From NCBI GenBank assembly GCA_021298215.1, contig JAJTEE010000008.1, positions 17,694 through 81,693 on the forward strand: 64,000 nucleotides of DNA, read 5' to 3'. The notes under the pieces are model-generated. The model was given only the letters and a program-made list of their open reading frames with translations, was not told where the DNA came from and did no database searches. Made by a program: the position numbers and the translations under genes. The DNA is from Alphaproteobacteria bacterium (GTDB lineage Bacteria > Pseudomonadota > Alphaproteobacteria > Paracaedibacterales > CAITNM01). Positions 39,553 to 46,384 of the stretch are shown here, in pieces (position 1 is the stretch's first letter; each line of letters starts with the position of its first letter).

Positions 39553-40002
39553 ATGCGATCATATTTTTGGTTAGGGATGCTGATCCTTATTTTGGCAGGT
39601 TGTTACCCTACCATTGACCATCGTGGATTTAATCCCGAAGAAATACAGGTTGATAAAATCAAAGTTGATGTTAGCACTCAAGAAACAGTCCAAGATGTGT
39701 TAGGCAGCCCATCCACCACTTCTTTATTCCCAGTAGAGGGAAAGAAGTGGAGCAACTGGTATTACATTTACCGCAAAACGGAAACAACATCTTTTTTCAT
39801 GCCTAAGGTGGTTGATCAATTGATCATAAAAGTAGTATTAGATGAAAAGGGCATTGTGCGAGAACTTGAACAGCAAAAAGGTGTGCAAGGAGAAGAAGTT
39901 AAAGTATCAAAAGAACGCACGCCAACCACTGGTTATGAAAGTTCAGTGATGCGTGATGTGTTCGGAGGATTTGGAAAAAGTTTAGAACCCAATAAAAAGT
40001 GA
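39553..40002 (+). CDS. bamE: Outer membrane assembly lipoprotein BamE (SmpA/OmlA)
   Basis: The lipoprotein signal ends in LAGC (Cys17). The SmpA/OmlA domain follows: VSTQETVQDVLGSPSTTSLF corresponds to the conserved T-E-V---LG-P helix and turn, then WYYIYRK and LIIKVVLDEKGIVREL. The 149-aa product would stabilise the BamA complex from the periplasm. It directly abuts the glyS stop. Its own stop overlaps a GTG used in an extended reading of the next frame, but a better start for that gene lies eight bases downstream. Confidence 0.9.
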   Translation: MRSYFWLGMLILILAGCYPTIDHRGFNPEEIQVDKIKVDVSTQETVQDVLGSPSTTSLFPVEGKKWSNWYYIYRKTETTSFFMPKVVDQLIIKVVLDEKGIVRELEQQKGVQGEEVKVSKERTPTTGYESSVMRDVFGGFGKSLEPNKK

Positions 40003-40010
40003 GAGGTGTT

Positions 40011-41069
40011 ATGATTAAAAATATTCTTACTCTTATTCTTGGTTTTGTACTCATTGGATGTGCATCAATAGATAATGAAGATCGCCACACGATATACGCG
40101 GTTTATGATAAAAGCAAAGTTGGTGAGATGGCGATGATTAACGCTCTTGTTAACGAAATCGCGTCCAACTATCCCGAAATAAATGTCATTGAGAAACCTA
40201 ACGCCAAGATACAAGATTTAGATCTTAATAAACCTTGTTCAATTATAACGGCAGGTCAATTTGGTATCTCTTTAGCTAAGTCAGAGGTTCCTCAACACGT
40301 AAAAGTATTGCTGTGTGTGCACCAGTGGTTTGACTCAATGAAAAGCCTTCACAACATATATATCACAATGCCTCAGCACACGATTGATGAAAAAATCCAA
40401 CATATTGCTCAGCAAAATCACTTAACCCTGCTGCCAACACTTGGTGTGCTACATACAATGTCTTTTGAAGCACTAGAAAAGGAAGATGCATCAGCTGTTC
40501 GTTTAAACGATGCCAAGGTTGGTGTTATTTTAGCGGGTGATGCCGAACTACCTAATGGTGGTTGGAAGACATTTAGCACGCGCAATGCAAAAAAATTAGC
40601 AGAAGAAATAGCTGAATTTCAAAAGCGTACCGGATATAAGCTTCTCATCACCAATGGTCCGCGCACAGGACGTGCCCCAAATGCGCATAAAAACAGCAAG
40701 CTAGATTTTGTCTCCAATGCTTTCTTAAGAGTATTAAAAGACAAAGGTCTAGAAAAAGATAAAGACTTTGAGTTCTTCGATTTTCAGTTTGGACAACCTT
40801 CAGCTCTAAAAGCTGTTATAAAAATAATACAAGCGAATAAAGGCTTCATGATCGTTCCGGGCGAATCCACAAGTTCCATTTCAGAAATTCTTTCCGTGCT
40901 TCCAGCTGCTATTTATAACAACGATGCAATGAATGCGATGCATAAAGTATTTGTTGATCAGCTTGTGCAAGCAAACCTTACAACGTCATGGCCGCAAACG
41001 CCAGATGCGATAACATATCCGGCTCTACCTCCTCAGGAAGTCGATGTTGTTAAAAAATTTCTGCAATAA
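40011..41069 (+). CDS. Putative lipoprotein with an ELM1-like (DUF1022) glycosyltransferase-type domain
   Basis: With ATG 40011, preceded by GAGAGG, the 352-aa protein begins with a lipoprotein signal ending in LIGC (Cys17). The body has VGVILAGDAELPNGGW, KLLITNGPRTGRAPNAHKN and FMIVPGESTSSISEILS. These resemble the ELM1/DUF1022 family blocks (a GG-S-h-W region, the TxSRRT region and the G(E)xxSM-SEA end), although the motifs are altered. ELM1 proteins are cytoplasmic or mitochondrial, so a lipidated form would be unusual. It follows bamE directly. Function is unknown; the family call is tentative. Confidence 0.5.
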   Translation: MIKNILTLILGFVLIGCASIDNEDRHTIYAVYDKSKVGEMAMINALVNEIASNYPEINVIEKPNAKIQDLDLNKPCSIITAGQFGISLAKSEVPQHVKVLLCVHQWFDSMKSLHNIYITMPQHTIDEKIQHIAQQNHLTLLPTLGVLHTMSFEALEKEDASAVRLNDAKVGVILAGDAELPNGGWKTFSTRNAKKLAEEIAEFQKRTGYKLLITNGPRTGRAPNAHKNSKLDFVSNAFLRVLKDKGLEKDKDFEFFDFQFGQPSALKAVIKIIQANKGFMIVPGESTSSISEILSVLPAAIYNNDAMNAMHKVFVDQLVQANLTTSWPQTPDAITYPALPPQEVDVVKKFLQ

Positions 41070-41132
41070 GGGCGTTTAAAAACTAACTTTTTTCTTACTT
41101 TATTGCTTTATCAAAAGAAAAGCCGTTGATTT

Positions 41133-41696
41133 TTATCGTATCATATTCTGTGGACTAATACCGCCAATCTGTGCTTGATCATTGCTATCGTCAGTTATAG
41201 TTGGTTGTAAGGACACGACTTGAAAACCTACTCTTTTTGCTAAATCACTAAGTTGTGCTTCTCTTTCTGTTTCTTCGCGCGCACTGCATTTTGCAATGCC
41301 GATAAGGGTTACGTGTACGCCAAGAGCGCTTAACCCAAAGCAAGTAATAACATGTGACGCTAGCAGGGAAAAAGGGTTAATAGCCGCAGCAACAGCTGGA
41401 GCCCCAGCGCTACAATATAGGCATGTATTTCCGGCAGCTTCATTGCAGTTTGCTACTTTTCTAAAAAACCAGCGAGCATTCAACAAATCTCTAACGTTAC
41501 TTACGTAATCATTATTAAATAATTCAAGCGCAGGGCTACTAATTTGAGAACTTGTAGTTGAAGGTGGGGCGGGATGTGCTTGTCGTTGGCTTTCTGAACC
41601 TAGAATAACATCGCCTTCTTCAAGGCTAGCACTTGCTAATTTCACGTCGGTACCCATCAAGATAATTAGCAATACAAAAAATAATTGTCGCATCAT
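41133..41696 (-). CDS. Secreted protein of unknown function with a hydrophobic centre
   Basis: A signal peptide (residues 1-23, ending ASAS) precedes a Ser/Pro/Thr-rich linker (QAHPAPPSTTSSQISSP). Next are a cysteine-containing patch (CNEAAGNTCLYC) and a hydrophobic stretch of about 45 residues (AGAPAVAAAINPFSLLASHVITCFGLSALGVHVTLIGIAKC) that could form two membrane segments. A polar tail rich in Gln and Asp ends the 187-aa protein. No family is recognised. It is convergent with the ELM1-like gene (63-nt gap, no clear hairpin) and divergent from the secreted protein array. Confidence 0.5.
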   Translation of the reverse strand: MMRQLFFVLLIILMGTDVKLASASLEEGDVILGSESQRQAHPAPPSTTSSQISSPALELFNNDYVSNVRDLLNARWFFRKVANCNEAAGNTCLYCSAGAPAVAAAINPFSLLASHVITCFGLSALGVHVTLIGIAKCSAREETEREAQLSDLAKRVGFQVVSLQPTITDDSNDQAQIGGISPQNMIR

Positions 41697-42062
41697 GAAT
41701 TCATAAATTTATAATTAGCAATTAAATTATTTCATGAAGTAATTAAAAAATTATTTACAGCGATAATAATTGCAAAATTTCATATGAAAATGAATATTTA
41801 CGCTTTCGCATACGAGAATCGCGCAGATTCATAGTGATACAGAAATTTTCCTAAGAAAAGAGCATTCAAAGTATTTGATATGTCTATTTCTTAATCAAAT
41901 ATTAATAGAAGACATTTTTCTAAAAAAATAAAAAAATTTTATTAAATCTCTATTAAATTTATATTCACTTTTTCTTAATAAATATCCGTTAAGTTGATAG
42001 ATGTTAATAAATCAAATGGTTTATTGAATTTTCAACAAAAATATTTAGGAAGGAAAATAAAT
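41697..42062 (+). other. AT-rich non-coding region upstream of the secreted protein array
   Basis: These 366 bases separate the divergent secreted-protein gene from the first array gene. No reading frame or RNA is recognised. The right end holds a TTAA-type motif (41975-41993) and the GGAAGG ribosome site before ATG 42063. The left end must hold the promoter for the minus-strand gene. Confidence 0.5.
41975..41993 (+). promoter_or_regulatory. Shared upstream motif, array gene 1 copy (weak)
   Basis: CTTAATAAATATCCGTTAAG lies 88 bases before ATG 42063. It is the most diverged version of the TTAAC-spacer-GTTAA motif that precedes genes 2, 4 and 5 at a similar distance. Confidence 0.3.
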
Positions 42063-42920
42063 ATGAGAAAAATTCAAAAATTAAGTTTGTCTTTGCTTTC
42101 TTTGATAGCGGTATCAAACTGCAATACTATGACTGCTTGTGAAGGTGATCATATGAACATCCGTGTTGATGGTGGGGAATCTTCTGAGGTCAGTGCTGCG
42201 TACTCAGGTAATTATCATAAGATATATGCCGGTACAGTAAAATTTACTGGTAATGAATCAGGAATGACTTGTTTGAAAATTAAAGGTGGTAAAGCTCAAT
42301 TTAACGGGCCTACTGACGAAATGCCTCAAGCAATTAAATTTGATGTAACCCCAGAAGGTGATGTGGTTGACGGTGATCATGTAGTGGTAGAAGTTCTAAC
42401 TAATGGGGCAGCACATGATAATCTTCACAACATTACACTTCCTACTTTGCACATGCAAACAGATGGTTATGTTATTGCTAACAGCAACACAGTTGTAACA
42501 ATAAGTGGCCTTGGTTGCGGTAGTGGTGCATTGAATTTGTATTCAGGTGATGTTACAGATCCTGACTATATCGGTGTTACTGTTCCTGCTGATTTGTCAA
42601 CTGCGTCAAATCCTATCAACGTTTATGGTGAAACACACTTTGGTGCCTCAGCATTAAGTAAGCTAACAACTGGTCAAACAACAGTAAAAGACGGTGGTTT
42701 GTTAGAAGTTGTTGCGGCTACAGCTGGTGCAGCTCCTGGTGCAGTTGTTGTAGAAAATGGCGCTATTCTAGAAGTTGCCGGTAATACAACTATTCCAGCT
42801 CAAGGTGACGCAGGTGATGTATTCACAGGTACCTTGATGTTCGAAAACAACTCTACTCTATGGTTACGTAACAATGTTGTTTGGGATCGTGACATTTTAG
42901 GTGCGGGTGTTGCTAACTAA
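42063..42920 (+). CDS. Secreted beta-solenoid-like repeat protein, array member 1
   Basis: Start ATG 42063 is chosen because GGAAGG sits just upstream and the signal peptide (about residues 1-25) begins there; the frame is open to 41994. The 285-aa product is rich in Gly, Thr, Val and Asn, with many short strand-turn units such as VKDGGLLEVVA and VVENGAILEVAGNT. Such units are typical of autotransporter passenger domains, but no C-terminal barrel follows. The family motif LPTLHM is at residues 126-131, and the C-terminus FENNSTLWLRNN...DILGAG recurs in members 2 and 5. It is probably exported and highly expressed; its role is unknown. Confidence 0.7.
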   Translation: MRKIQKLSLSLLSLIAVSNCNTMTACEGDHMNIRVDGGESSEVSAAYSGNYHKIYAGTVKFTGNESGMTCLKIKGGKAQFNGPTDEMPQAIKFDVTPEGDVVDGDHVVVEVLTNGAAHDNLHNITLPTLHMQTDGYVIANSNTVVTISGLGCGSGALNLYSGDVTDPDYIGVTVPADLSTASNPINVYGETHFGASALSKLTTGQTTVKDGGLLEVVAATAGAAPGAVVVENGAILEVAGNTTIPAQGDAGDVFTGTLMFENNSTLWLRNNVVWDRDILGAGVAN

Positions 42921-42943
42921 TTGACTATTATGCCTCGCTTTAG

Positions 42944-42976
42944 ACCTCGGTCAGATTTTCTGATCGAGGTTTTTTT
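42944..42976 (+). terminator. Intrinsic terminator of array gene 1
   Basis: An 11-bp stem (42944-42954 with 42960-42970, one G-T pair) and loop ATTTT precede seven T residues. The core CCTCGgTCAG/CTGATCGAGG is nearly identical to that after array gene 5. Confidence 0.95.
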
Positions 42977-42979
42977 ATA

Positions 42980-43083
42980 ATTCCACAACTGGCTCCAAAA
43001 AAGCTAAGAAATGTCAAGGCCCTGTTGGTGCTGTCAAACTCTTCTTCGACGGCAAACACACACAATTTGGCAACCTGCAGTAG
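42980..43083 (+). pseudogene. Possible 3-prime remnant of a lost gene
   Basis: An open frame without a start runs into TAG at 43081-43083. Its last residues read GPVGAVKLFFDGKHTQFGNLQ-like, a plausible protein C-terminus. Base composition is richer in G and C than the flanks. No family is recognised and no upstream part of the gene remains, because the frame begins at the terminator of array gene 1. The reading could also be chance. Confidence 0.28.
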
Positions 43084-43127
43084 GTACTCCGTAACATAAA
43101 AAATAGACACCCCGTTGAAAACGAAGT

Positions 43128-43256
43128 CCCGTTGAAGAACGGGAACACGTCCAGTGCATAGCTATTGATATTATAGAACTGGACCATGACGGGAGCTGTG
43201 CTCCAGGGAGACGTTGAGAGAGCTAACTGCCCATTGGTACGAACGTGATCTCGTTC
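43128..43256 (+). ncRNA. Putative structured RNA or hairpin cluster
   Basis: Four perfect hairpins occur in 129 bases: CCCGTT-GAAG-AACGGG (43128-43143), GTCCAGT/ACTGGAC with a 22-base loop (43149-43184), GGAGC-TGT-GCTCC (43192-43204) and GAACG-TGATCT-CGTTC (43241-43256). No known RNA family is recognised. It could be a non-coding RNA, part of a degraded intron, or an inserted repeat element. Confidence 0.3.
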
Positions 43257-43260
43257 CTTG

Positions 43261-43329
43261 TCATCTTGATCCTGTATTTTTCCTTTCCTTCATCCTAAGC
43301 CTGTATTTTCCCCTTCTGTCATCCTGGCG
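43261..43329 (+). repeat. 29-bp tandem repeat, about 2.4 copies
   Basis: Units start at 43261, 43290 and 43319, each with TCATC near the left end; the first two share CCTGTATTTT in the middle. The units are diverged. The third is partial and runs into GGCGTGCGAAGC, which resembles dispersed intergenic repeat cores of other intracellular bacteria. No spacers are present, so it is not CRISPR. Confidence 0.75.
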
Positions 43330-43519
43330 TGCGAAGCAGGTGTGAGGGTCTAGTGCGAGGATATACATTAAATACATAAATAATATGTATTTATTATTTT
43401 TTTTTTATTTAATTATATTTACTGTTTATTAAACAGAAACAAATAATATAACAATTGTTGATAGCGTTAACGGCTTGTATCAATAATAGCAAATAAAACA
43501 CCCCTTTTATTGCGGTATA

Positions 43520-43556
43520 TTAACTTTTTGTTAACGTTATTAACGTAAATTATATT
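43520..43556 (+). promoter_or_regulatory. Putative promoter and shared motif of array gene 2
   Basis: TTAAC-TTTTT-GTTAA (43520-43534) is a perfect inverted repeat 81 bases before the start. TTGTTA (43528-43533) and TATATT (43551-43556) are 17 bases apart and could be -35 and -10 elements. A second TTAACGT copy lies at 43540-43546. Confidence 0.5.
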
Positions 43557-43600
43557 TTGTTATCAATTTATATTTTTTTATTACTTAAAGGAGTATTAAA

Positions 43601-44344
43601 ATGAAAAATTTAAAAATGTTATTGGCAGTTGCTGCTCTTGCTTCTTCAACAGCTTTTTCTGTAGGCGATAATGTAACAATCAATTTTGCTGACGGTGCTG
43701 AGTGGGATTCTGCTATTTCTGGCGTTTCAGGAGCTGCAGTTGTTTTGCACCCTACTAGCGAGAACGCTAAAATTACTCTTGGGTCATCTGCTCACTCTGA
43801 TGGTCACGTTGTTCTGGATGCAGATGGTGTTGCAGATTATAGTAATGCTAGTTTGGTGGGTTCAGGTAAGCATATTGAATTAAAATCAGGTTCTAAGCTA
43901 AACGTAAGCGTTAGCCCTGAGCCAATTTTTGCTGATGCTGATGCTGCTGAAATTGCTGCAACAGCTGATGTAGACTTAGACGCTCTTTCAGGTTCTGCTC
44001 TTGTTACTTTAACTGGTTCGGAATTCACATTAAAAGACTTAAGCGCTAACACTGGTGGAGTTGATGCTTCTGCAGCTGTAAAAATCGCTGCGGCTACAAA
44101 ATTCCCAGTTGCTGCTCTTTCTACATTTGGTGGCGAAGCAACTGTAAGTGTAGCTCCTACATCTCATGCTAGTGCTGGTTCTGGTAATAAATTACAGTTT
44201 AACAACATAACAGCTAGTGTGAATGTTGATGCTGGTGTCCTGGCTGCTGCTACTGATATGTACGTAACTCCTAATAGCACAATTAACATTGGTAGCACAA
44301 AATGGTCACAAGGTTTCATTGTTGGTACTTACGGTGAACTCTAA
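43601..44344 (+). CDS. Secreted beta-rich protein, array member 2
   Basis: AAAGGAG lies eight bases before the ATG. The signal peptide MKNLKMLLAVAALASSTAFS is classical. The mature ~227 residues are very rich in Ala, Ser, Val, Asp and Thr with regular strand-turn patterns (VVLDADG, IELKSGSKLNVSV). There are no cysteines and no membrane segment. The C-terminal NSTINIGSTKWSQGFIVG matches the NNSTL-L-N...II-G ending of members 1 and 5. The LP-L-M motif is not evident, so it is the most diverged member in the centre. A surface or periplasmic structural role is a guess. Confidence 0.7.
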   Translation: MKNLKMLLAVAALASSTAFSVGDNVTINFADGAEWDSAISGVSGAAVVLHPTSENAKITLGSSAHSDGHVVLDADGVADYSNASLVGSGKHIELKSGSKLNVSVSPEPIFADADAAEIAATADVDLDALSGSALVTLTGSEFTLKDLSANTGGVDASAAVKIAAATKFPVAALSTFGGEATVSVAPTSHASAGSGNKLQFNNITASVNVDAGVLAAATDMYVTPNSTINIGSTKWSQGFIVGTYGEL

Positions 44345-44374
44345 ACCTAGCTAATGATTTAGCGTTTGTAATTT

Positions 44375-44404
44375 CCAGCCAGATTTTTCTGGCTGGATTT
44401 TTTT
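44375..44404 (+). terminator. Intrinsic terminator of array gene 2
   Basis: CCAGCCAG (44375-44382) pairs perfectly with CTGGCTGG (44389-44396) across a six-base loop and is followed by seven T residues after one A. A smaller hairpin GCTAA/TTAGC lies at 44350-44363. Confidence 0.94.
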
Positions 44405-44539
44405 ACGCAAAATAAAATATAAAATTCATAATTCGGCATAAAAAAATCAATTATTAATATAAAATATTAATCTTATCTTAAATAAAGAAATTTACACTCA
44501 TCTTTAGAGGGAAACACAATTTTTCTAAAGGAGTTTATA

Positions 44540-45268
44540 ATGAAAATTCACAAACTAATGCTACTTGCAGCACTAGGTACTTCTACCGCTTTCTCTGCTG
44601 TTGAGTATAATTTTAATAACGGTGAGCTTGATGCTCCAATTACTGGTGGTATTATCTTTAACGGTTCGGGTGACTGTCTTTTCACAGGTTCACTTACTGG
44701 CGAGGCAGAATTGCACGCAGGCAATGTGCAAGTGTATAATATGGATCGTTTCGGCGGGGATATCGCAATGAGTGGCGGTACATTGGAGCTTCTTGCTGAT
44801 GATGAGCTGCATCCAGCAGAAGATAATACTAACGTTACAATTCCATCATTGCATATGGATACTGCTGGCACTATTACTATTCATAAAAGTGCAATATTAG
44901 CTGCTGTTGATGGTGATGGTAAATTAACGATTTTAGGTGACGGCGAAGGCACAGGCGTATCGTTTGATGGTGATTTAAGCGGATATACTGGTGGTCTTGA
45001 GATGGGCCCAGACTTAAGTGCGCACTTTATTGCGACAACAGTTCTTCCTAATGCTGACAACACATTTAATGGCGCTGTATACCTAGGTGCACCTCGCACC
45101 ACTCCAAATAAATATGACTCTGCGGGTAAAACATTAACTGCTGCAGCATTTTATGTAGCTAATGGTTTCGGTGAAGTTAGAAGTAATCTTTTCCAAGGTG
45201 CTGTTAAAACAAACGAAATCAATTTGAGTTCTGATAGCATCTGGAGAGTCCCAGTTTCTGCTAGATAA
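44540..45268 (+). CDS. Secreted beta-rich protein, array member 3
   Basis: AAAGGAG precedes the ATG at good spacing. The signal peptide MKIHKLMLLAALGTSTAFSA resembles that of member 2. Residues 43-65 (GDCLFTGSLTGEAELHAGNVQ) align closely with residues 54-76 of member 4, and IPSLHM is at 101-106. Strand-turn units continue (GGTLELLADDE, GDGKLTILGDG). The C-terminus ends SIWRVPVSAR, shorter than in members 1 and 5. 242 aa with one cysteine in the mature protein. Exported; function unknown. No copy of the TTAAC upstream motif was found before this gene. Confidence 0.7.
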   Translation: MKIHKLMLLAALGTSTAFSAVEYNFNNGELDAPITGGIIFNGSGDCLFTGSLTGEAELHAGNVQVYNMDRFGGDIAMSGGTLELLADDELHPAEDNTNVTIPSLHMDTAGTITIHKSAILAAVDGDGKLTILGDGEGTGVSFDGDLSGYTGGLEMGPDLSAHFIATTVLPNADNTFNGAVYLGAPRTTPNKYDSAGKTLTAAAFYVANGFGEVRSNLFQGAVKTNEINLSSDSIWRVPVSAR

Positions 45269-45279
45269 AATTTTTATAT

Positions 45280-45312
45280 TTCCCCGGTCAGGAATTTGAC
45301 TGGGGAATTTTT
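45280..45312 (+). terminator. Intrinsic terminator of array gene 3
   Basis: TTCCCCGGTCA (45280-45290) pairs with TGACTGGGGAA (45297-45307) with one G-T pair, followed by five T residues. The GGTCA core resembles the terminators of genes 1 and 5. Confidence 0.93.
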
Positions 45313-45393
45313 GTATAAACACATTAATTCACAATAATCATCTAAATAAATATTCATTAAATAATTAATTTTATTTTTTTAAAATTATATCTT

Positions 45394-45425
45394 TATTAAC
45401 CTCATTATAAGAGAATAAGTATTAT
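45394..45425 (+). promoter_or_regulatory. Putative promoter and shared motif of array gene 4
   Basis: TATTAACCTCATTATAA starts 74 bases before the ATG and matches the gene 5 copy over most of its length. TTAACC (45396-45401) and TATTAT (45420-45425) are 18 bases apart. Confidence 0.42.
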
Positions 45426-45467
45426 AAAATAATACATATTTTTTTATTTAAAATAAGGAGCAAATAA

Positions 45468-46160
45468 ATGATAAATGTTAATAAAAACGTTTTGTTTTTC
45501 ATTGGAATGTTATCTTCTTCAAATTTTTTAGCGGCTTCGGATCCTGAGATTGTCATAAGATTTACCGATGGTGGAGAGTTAGCTTCAACTGTTAAGGGTC
45601 ATGCTAACTTTGTCGGGCAAAATGGTAGCGATGATTGTATTTTAAGCGGTACTGTGGAAGGCCGAGTAAAAATTACATCTGGAAATGTGCAGGCTGCTTC
45701 ACCTGATTCGTTTGGTCCTCATCTCGTAACTTTTTCAGAGGATGGTGCTGGTAAGCCTCGTAGCTTAGAAGCCATAGCCGCAATGGATCTTCCTGATCTA
45801 ACAATGGATGCTAACGGCACCGTAACAGCAGATGCAGATGTGAATTTAGGTCTAGTGTCTGGATCTCATGATTTAAGTCTTGATGGTCCAGGTCAATTCA
45901 CAACAACCAAGAATTCAAGAACAAGCTCATGTAACGTGAATGTAAATGGAGCAGGTGGTTTGAAGGTTGCATCGCTCAGCAATAAATTACCCGCAGGGAC
46001 AATCGCTGTTGCGGCTGATTCTAAAGTAGAGCTTGGTTCCGGACTTTCGGTTGGTGAAGGTGATGTTGCTGCTTCAGGTAAATGGAGCTATGAAGATGGC
46101 GCTACAATAGTACTTAGAAATGGCGCAGATATGCACTTTGACCCTAAAGTACACAAATAA
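45468..46160 (+). CDS. Secreted beta-rich protein, array member 4
   Basis: AAGGAG stands eight bases before the ATG. The signal peptide ends near LAAS (residue 24). The mature part starts with IVIRFTDGGELAS, similar to FNNGELDAPI of member 3. DDCILSGTVEGRVKITSGNVQ at residues 55-75 is its closest match to member 3, and LPDLTM is at 108-113. The C-terminus has GATIVLRNGADMHF, like the STL-L-N ending of members 1 and 5. 230 aa, acidic and Gly-rich. Exported; function unknown. Confidence 0.7.
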   Translation: MINVNKNVLFFIGMLSSSNFLAASDPEIVIRFTDGGELASTVKGHANFVGQNGSDDCILSGTVEGRVKITSGNVQAASPDSFGPHLVTFSEDGAGKPRSLEAIAAMDLPDLTMDANGTVTADADVNLGLVSGSHDLSLDGPGQFTTTKNSRTSSCNVNVNGAGGLKVASLSNKLPAGTIAVAADSKVELGSGLSVGEGDVAASGKWSYEDGATIVLRNGADMHFDPKVHK

Positions 46161-46190
46161 AGAATAAATTCTAATCTTTCCTTCCTGAGA

Positions 46191-46228
46191 TGCGCTGTTT
46201 ACTAAAGTAAACAGTGCATTCTTTTTTT
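46191..46228 (+). terminator. Intrinsic terminator of array gene 4
   Basis: A 12-bp stem (46191-46202 with 46207-46218, one G-T pair) with loop TAAA precedes seven T residues. Its sequence differs from the other array terminators. Confidence 0.94.
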
Positions 46229-46301
46229 CTCCCGCATAACCATTTTAATTTTAAATAAAAAAATAAGTATTGTCGTGAAGTAATACTTGTTTGGTATTTC
46301 T

Positions 46302-46340
46302 TATTAACCTTTTGTTATAAATAATAACTTAAAATAATTT
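46302..46340 (+). promoter_or_regulatory. Putative promoter and shared motif of array gene 5
   Basis: TATTAACCTTTTGTTATAA (46302-46320) begins 83 bases before the ATG and parallels the motif before genes 2 and 4. TTGTTA (46312-46317) and TAATTT (46335-46340) are 17 bases apart. Confidence 0.42.
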
Positions 46341-46384
46341 TATTATTTAAATAAATAATTTTATTTTTACGAAAGGTTTCTAAA

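Larger units (their letters stand above)
42977..43600 (+). other. Unusual non-coding region between array genes 1 and 2
   Basis: No intact gene is present. The region contains the putative coding remnant (to 43083), a cluster of four short perfect inverted repeats (43128-43256), a 29-bp tandem repeat (43261-43329) and a block at 43319-43365. From about 43380 it becomes very AT-rich and carries the promoter motif and ribosome site of array gene 2. The middle part is markedly less AT-rich than its surroundings, suggesting inserted DNA. Confidence 0.55.

Noticed and set aside
43261..43329. 29-bp repeats as a possible CRISPR array
   Set aside because: The copies are directly adjacent with no spacers, are imperfect, and no cas gene is in the window.
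44548..45102. Minus-strand open frames opposite array gene 3
   Set aside because: They are shadows caused by the Gly/Thr/Ala-rich codon pattern of the plus-strand gene, with no ribosome site or family similarity.
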